Shown in pieces: positions 59,667 to 64,000 of a stretch of DNA of 64,000 bases (position 1 is its first letter; every line of letters starts with the position of its first letter). The DNA lies in NCBI GenBank assembly GCA_022592435.1, contig JABYQS010000003.1, positions 186,001 through 250,000 on the forward strand, written 5' to 3'. This stretch comes from Cerioporus squamosus (Eukaryota > Basidiomycota > Agaricomycetes > Polyporales > Polyporaceae). The position numbers and the translations under genes were made by a program. Under the pieces are notes generated by a model that saw only the letters and a program-made list of their open reading frames with translations, did no database searches and was not told the DNA's origin.

Positions 59667-60691
59667 CTAGTCTCCGATGTAGTGACGGGAAAAGAGGTCA
59701 TTTTGAATCCAGAGCACCTGTAGACGCCTCAGGAACACCATCCATCACACAAAGTAGCAAACAGGCGTACCTTGTTGATAGCTGCAACAGCCTCAATCTT
59801 CTCCGATGCGGGGCAAGTGCTCTCCGGAAGCTGAAGAATAGCTGTGTGTAACACCGTTTGGATCCAGCCAAGCGTCATCGCAATGTCGCGATCTTGAACG
59901 CCCGTCAGCTCATGACACGAACGGCCGGGAGTTGTCTAAGACTTACATGGTACGTTCAGAGGCGCGATGCCCATCGTGCGCTGGTGCTTGAAGGGCGAAG
60001 CACCCGTGTGCATGATCCCGACCTTGTCCATGTAGGCCCAGGTCTTCCCGTTCGTGTAGTCTGCCGTAAGCACCCGACGCGCCCATGCCTTCATGAACAC
60101 CTGTAACATAGATCAGCTCCGGTCCGAACGTCACTAAACGTCAAGAGCGTACCTTCCGGAAGACGATCTGGGCACTGTCCAGTTTCAGCTCCTCCAATGT
60201 CTGAGGAAGCGGTCCATCAAAGCCCTATAACGTTCCGAGGGGTCGGTATGTGTGGGGTATTGCACAGGAAGGCCAGAAATACGTACCTGATTCCTCGTCA
60301 TAAAGACCTTCTTCGTGATATCGAACTCGAAGAGCTTCGCGTACATCCCATCCACAAGCGTCGGGATAACGTCGTGGACGGAAGGTGCGATTTTGCTGAT
60401 AATCTCAGCATCGCGAGAGTTGAAGTTGAGGAAGTCGGTGAGGTACGCGATGCGGTCTTCCAACGACGTCTTGATGAGGAGAGGATCGACTTCTTGAGTG
60501 AAGATGGGGCACTGGGGGGCGTCGTACTCCGTGTGAGATGATGAAGAGTGGAGGGGTGTCTGTGAGGTTTCCGTCTCGGTGGGGGAGTGCGACCCAGTTG
60601 AATGCCCGGACGACTTGGTGCTGCTGCCTGAGAAGGGGCACACGAGCGGCTCCGTAGGCTCAAGACTGAGCGACGCGAACTTCTGTTCCAT
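59667..60691 (-). CDS. Protoglobin (globin-sensor domain) protein
   Basis: Single-domain globin of the protoglobin/globin-coupled-sensor family, about 265 residues in five exons. ATG at 60691 gives an 85-residue Ser/Thr-rich leader (LVCPFSGSSTKSSGHSTGS). The globin begins DPLLIKTSLEDRIAYLTDFL and FNSRDAEIISKIAPSVHDV. Then PTLVDGMYAKLFEFDITKKV, LDSAQIVFRKVFMKAWARRV, the DYTNGKTWAYMDKVGIMHTG and FKHQRTMGIAPLNVPYRDI segments, and MTLGWIQTVLHTAILQLPES. His in the MHTG or FKHQ stretch is the likely haem ligand region. It ends FSRHYIGD with TAG at 59669. No kinase, cyclase or chemoreceptor output domain is attached, so it may bind or sense a gas ligand (O2, NO or CO), an inference from family. Confidence 0.85.
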
Positions 60692-61909
60692 GATAGGAGC
60701 GGGGGTGGGGTGGTGACGGGATTAGCAGGGAACTCGGGGGAGGGATGATCAAGGAGGAATGAATCTCCTGCCTGGTATTAGACCAGACGAGAAAGCCCGG
60801 ATGGTGTCCGAGAGTTCGAGTGTGGGATCTTTATGAAGGGCCTCGAGCATGAGCGTTGGTCGGAAGATACAGGGTCAAATTGCCGGCGACGATAGCGACC
60901 CGCAGTGTGAGGGCCAGGAAGGTGCCGTCAAGAGAGTCGAGAACGAGGAGAAGGTCGACCTAGCCGCGGGTCGTTGGGCGCGAGAGCGGTCCAGGCACGG
61001 CGGTGCCTGCCAAAGCCGGCCGTATGTCAGCCGCCCGCCGCTTGCCTCCTAAGACAGACTATCCAAAGCCTTGTGTGCCTGTCCCTTCGAGCCGTCTTGC
61101 TCTTGCTGGTCGACGACACGACTGTATATGAGACGCCACAAACAGCGCAAATCTTCAGGCCGCGACAGGTCGAAGGCCGAACGAGCGGCGCAAGACGACG
61201 TCTTAAGTAAAGGGATGTGAATCTGTATACGCCGGCCTTCTTGTGCGTCAAGGACGAGCGGACTACCCCAAGGACGGAGATAATGCCTGATGTGGCCTCC
61301 ACGGTATCATCAGCCTGTACCACCTGCCTTAGCCATTCGGCATGCCTGCGTCCGACGGCGAAGGAGAGAACGCACCAGATCGGCATGAGGAGCAACGTGA
61401 GCGAGTGCGACATCCTCCCGGTCGTCAACCACACGTTCATCCGACCCTGCGCGCCGCGCGGTCATGCGTAGAAGAGAAGAACTTTCGTGTTGGCAGTCCA
61501 CGTTTCGGATCCCCGGTCGTCTATTGGACTCAAGCTCAACAACGAAGGGCTGTCAGTTGCACTGCGGGCGGACGAGTCAGATAAGGGTGCTACAAGGTGA
61601 ATTCCGTCGCCGTGGAGTCCGCCATACTTCGCTTGAGTTACTTGGGATGGGTGCCAGTGAACAGATTGAAAGAGTCCTCGTCCAGAGTCGAGTCTTGACA
61701 GGTCTTGACGCGGTGTAACCCAATCTCACGTGCAACGTGACGTTGCACGTGTGCAAACAACCGCCTACCATATGCGGTAAACAATGCGGGACGCACCGGC
61801 GGTCTTCTCGAGTCTCGACGTTGTGCGACTCCTTGTCCTGCAAGATACCCCTCATGCCATACCAGATTGTCTCCTTACCTACTTGAACCACACCGCACCC
61901 ACCGCAGAA
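60692..61909. other. Divergent intergenic region, protoglobin / His-rich gene
   Basis: 1.2 kb with both promoters. A minus-strand frame near 61027-61440 starts hydrophobic but has no known motif. The palindrome at 61727-61751 is listed separately. Confidence 0.5.
61727..61751. repeat. 25-nt palindrome with two CACGTG boxes
   Basis: Perfect 12-nt inverted arms (61727-61738 and 61740-61751) around one central G. Each outer end is CACGTG, the E-box core bound by bHLH proteins such as Cbf1/Pho4, and the centre also forms ACGTGACGT. It sits about 160 bases before the ATG of the His-rich gene. Likely a dimer-binding site; function inferred. Confidence 0.6.
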
Positions 61910-62612
61910 ATGGCAATCGTAGAATGGGACTCGGTGTGTACGCCCTCGATCGTCGATCCTGGCAGTCTAGCTCACACCTCTGTGTGAATGGCAGGGCGGT
62001 CATGGTCACCATCGGCACAAGGTGTCTACCATCCACGGCTGGGTCACGAAACTCCGGGGCACGATCATTCGCAGCGAGGCGACGCGTCATGCAGGCATAC
62101 GCGAGATGGAGGAAGCCCGTGCATTGCGCATCTACAAGAAAGAGAACCCCGAGCGATTCCGTCGCGCGCGTGGAGGCGGGTTCTTCTGGTTCATCCCTGC
62201 CCGCAATCGCAGCCACCACTCACACCGTGAACACCACGACCGCCACGACCATCACGATCACCGAGACCACCACGACCGCCGCCGTCACCGCAGCCGCAGA
62301 CACCACGAGACTGTCGTTGTCGATGACCGCGGCCGCCGTATCGCAACGGACGCGTATCGCGGCGAGCGGTATTATGGCCCGTGGCTGCGCCCCCGCCACC
62401 GGGTGAGGCCGCACCACCATGGCTGCTTCAAACTCATGCTCGCCTCCATCACGGGGAATATTGAGAGGAAGATGGAGGCGCTTCATGAGAGGGAGAGGGT
62501 CGCGAAGGAGAGGCGGCGGGAGCGGCGGAGGCGAAGGCGGCAACGGATGGATGAGGCCCTTGCGCTCAAGATTGACTGCGCTGTCAACAAGAACCGTTGG
62601 TGGCACAGATGA
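61910..62612 (+). CDS. Histidine/arginine-rich protein, function unknown
   Basis: About 205 residues in two exons. Exon 1 is short: ATG at 61910 gives MAIVEWDS. A roughly 75-nt intron joins in frame to GGHGHHRHKVSTIHGWVTKL, so the His-rich character begins at the splice. A conserved-looking core follows (RGTIIRSEATRHAGIREMEE, FRRARGGGFFWFIP). Then there is a strong His/Asp/Arg repeat (HHSHREHHDRHDHHDHRDHH), a hydrophobic patch (CFKLMLASITGNI) and a basic coiled-coil-like end (RERVAKERRRERRRRRRQRM). His runs suggest metal or nucleic acid binding, without proof. I do not recognise the family. The 5' end is uncertain since the first exon is small. Confidence 0.6.
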
Positions 62613-62949
62613 TGGGTGGAAGTGTGAGCATTGCGCGGTTATATCTTGCTACGATTGGTTGCGACGTGATATGGGAATCACCTTGACTTGGATGTACTAG
62701 TATATGTAGTTCCGATCTGTATGACTTATACTCTTCAGACATGCATGTGCCACGAAGGATGGCATCGGTACGATGAATATGAGCGACGGGATTGTGCTAC
62801 GGAGGATGGGAGGATATCCAATACATGGGCCACGAATGCGCTGCACATAGGAGGACGAACGTCGAAGAGAAGTGTCGTAGAAATAAGTCACTAATCGCAA
62901 AAGCATTGGTGTGAAGCACGCACCGACGCGACAGGGACAACACCAGCCT
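62613..62949. other. Convergent intergenic region at right end
   Basis: 3' flank of the His-rich gene and of the Lys-rich gene. No gene. Confidence 0.5.
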
Positions 62950-64000
62950 TCACCCGTCATCGTCGTCATCGTCCTCCTCTCCGTCCCCATCTAGCCCGCT
63001 CGGGTTCGCAGCACCCTCAGCCTCCGCAACCGCCTTCTTTTTCTTTCTCTTCTTCTTCTTCCGCTTCTTCTTTGGCGAAGCCGACTGTTCGTCATCAGCT
63101 ACGGGGGGCGGTCCAGTTAGATTCAACAACGGCATCCCGAATGGGTCGAGCCGTGGAGGAGAGGACTGCTGTGCGGCCGGAAGTGCCCGTGCGGGGGTTG
63201 CTGGAGCTTGCGGTTGGGAACTGCTCGGCGCACCACCTCCGGAAGGCTCTGGAATGGTGAGAGTTGCAAGAGTACAGTCAGCGATACGGACACGATGTGA
63301 TGCATGGAGGCATACTTGGAGACAGTGCCTTCCCACCGACGGGCACGGGGGACTTTGCGGACGACGGACCTTTGTTCTGAGCGGGTGCATCAACCACGTT
63401 GGCAACCCTACTCCCGTCCGTCTCAAGTACAGACGGGGCGGGTTCACGCGGCGCGGATGCGGTAGGCTGCGCGTCCTCAGGCGGGACCGCCTCGTCGCCA
63501 TGCAACTTGTGCTTCTTCTTTTTCCTGCGCTTCTTCGGTGTTGAGGGACCCTCTCCATCTTCAACTGTTCCCTCCTTCGACGACGCGATATCTTGGGGAG
63601 GGGGAGCCTTGGTGCTCGCGTCCTCCGCCGCCTTCTTGGAGGGCGACGCACTAGGGGGTGCCGAGGCAAGGACGTTGAGAGGATCAGCTTTCGCCTTCTT
63701 CTTCTCCTTGGACTTCGGGGCAAAGGGGTCTACCCTGGCCTTCTTGGTGATCACCCGGGCACGACTGTCCTCGTCATCATCGTCCGAGATGACGACGGGC
63801 TTAGAGGCAGAGTTGGCGGAGGCCTGACCCGCAGCGTCCTCCTCCTCCCGAGAACGCTTCTTGCCGTTGCCAAGTAGCTTGTTACGGAGCTTTGCAGTCT
63901 CGCGGCTGAGCACGCCGGTCGACTCTGGCGCGGACGCACCGACGCCTAACCTGCGCGAGGGAGTTATGAGCACGACACTCACAACGCACCAGAGAAGTGC
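62950..64000 (-). CDS. Lys-rich nuclear-type protein, partial (5' end beyond window)
   Basis: At least 310 residues in three visible exons; the start lies outside the window. The leftmost 18 bases at 63983-64000 belong to an upstream exon, followed by a 32-34 nt intron and LGVGASAPESTGVLSRETAK. The protein is mostly low-complexity: basic runs (KKRSREEEDAAG, PKKRRKKKKHKLHGDEA, KKKRKKKKRKKKK), Pro/Ser/Ala stretches and acidic tails (VVISDDDDEDS and a terminal run of Asp, ending DDG). An intron removes bases between GGKALSP and EPSGGGAPSSSQ. Lys/Arg clusters suggest multiple nuclear localisation signals. I cannot assign a family; function is not inferred. Confidence 0.65.

Noticed and set aside
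61027..61440. Minus-strand frame with hydrophobic start
   Set aside because: Single hydrophobic stretch, then Arg/Ser-rich noise; no family or splice support.

Overview
This 64 kb window is nuclear DNA of a filamentous basidiomycete, most likely a wood-decay member of the Agaricomycetes, perhaps Polyporales. The evidence is gene-dense, roughly 55-58% GC sequence in which almost every gene is cut by many introns of about 50-60 nt, plus CYP63-like cytochrome P450s, a GPI-anchored GH79 glycosidase, a division I chitin synthase and two alpha-tubulins. I support 22 protein-coding genes. Starts, stops and splice sites were read by eye from GT/AG signals, frame continuity and similarity to known families. 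I see no tRNA, rRNA, CRISPR array or intact transposon.

Layout. 1-4208: no gene I can support. 4209-8703: a small Spo12 mitotic-exit protein, convergent with chitin synthase. 9615-14371: a GST-fold protein and CLPTM1. 15018-17973: a large low-complexity protein I do not recognise. 18583-20956 (minus): a SET/MYND-type protein, then the mitochondrial import receptor Tom20. 21237-23309: an AAA ATPase that shares a 280 bp divergent promoter with Tom20. 24321-26352: secreted GH79. 27131-40281: two CYP63-like P450s enclosing glutaminyl-tRNA synthetase and CPSF2/Cft2. 40783-47825: ARF1, exocyst Sec15, a HAD sugar/glycerol phosphatase and a Bin3-type RNA methyltransferase. 48294-52221: two alpha-tubulin genes in tandem. 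52787-60691 (minus): an alpha/beta-hydrolase-3 protein with a long C-terminal extension, a dual-specificity phosphatase and a protoglobin. 61910-64000: a His/Arg-rich protein and the 3' part of a Lys-rich nuclear-type protein that runs off the right edge.

The genes are mostly unrelated housekeeping functions: cell wall, secretion (ARF1, Sec15), cytoskeleton, mitochondrial import, translation and mRNA 3'-end formation. I see no biosynthetic cluster and no clear defence or selfish system. The items most worth checking are: a one-base frameshift in the otherwise well-conserved glutaminyl-tRNA synthetase; a 15-nt microexon shared by the two P450s that is followed by a GC donor in only one of them; a second GC-AG intron in the HAD phosphatase; the structurally divergent tandem alpha-tubulins, one lacking a Lys-40-like residue and the other carrying Leu for a conserved Pro; a fungal protoglobin; and a 25-nt palindrome with two CACGTG boxes upstream of the His-rich gene.
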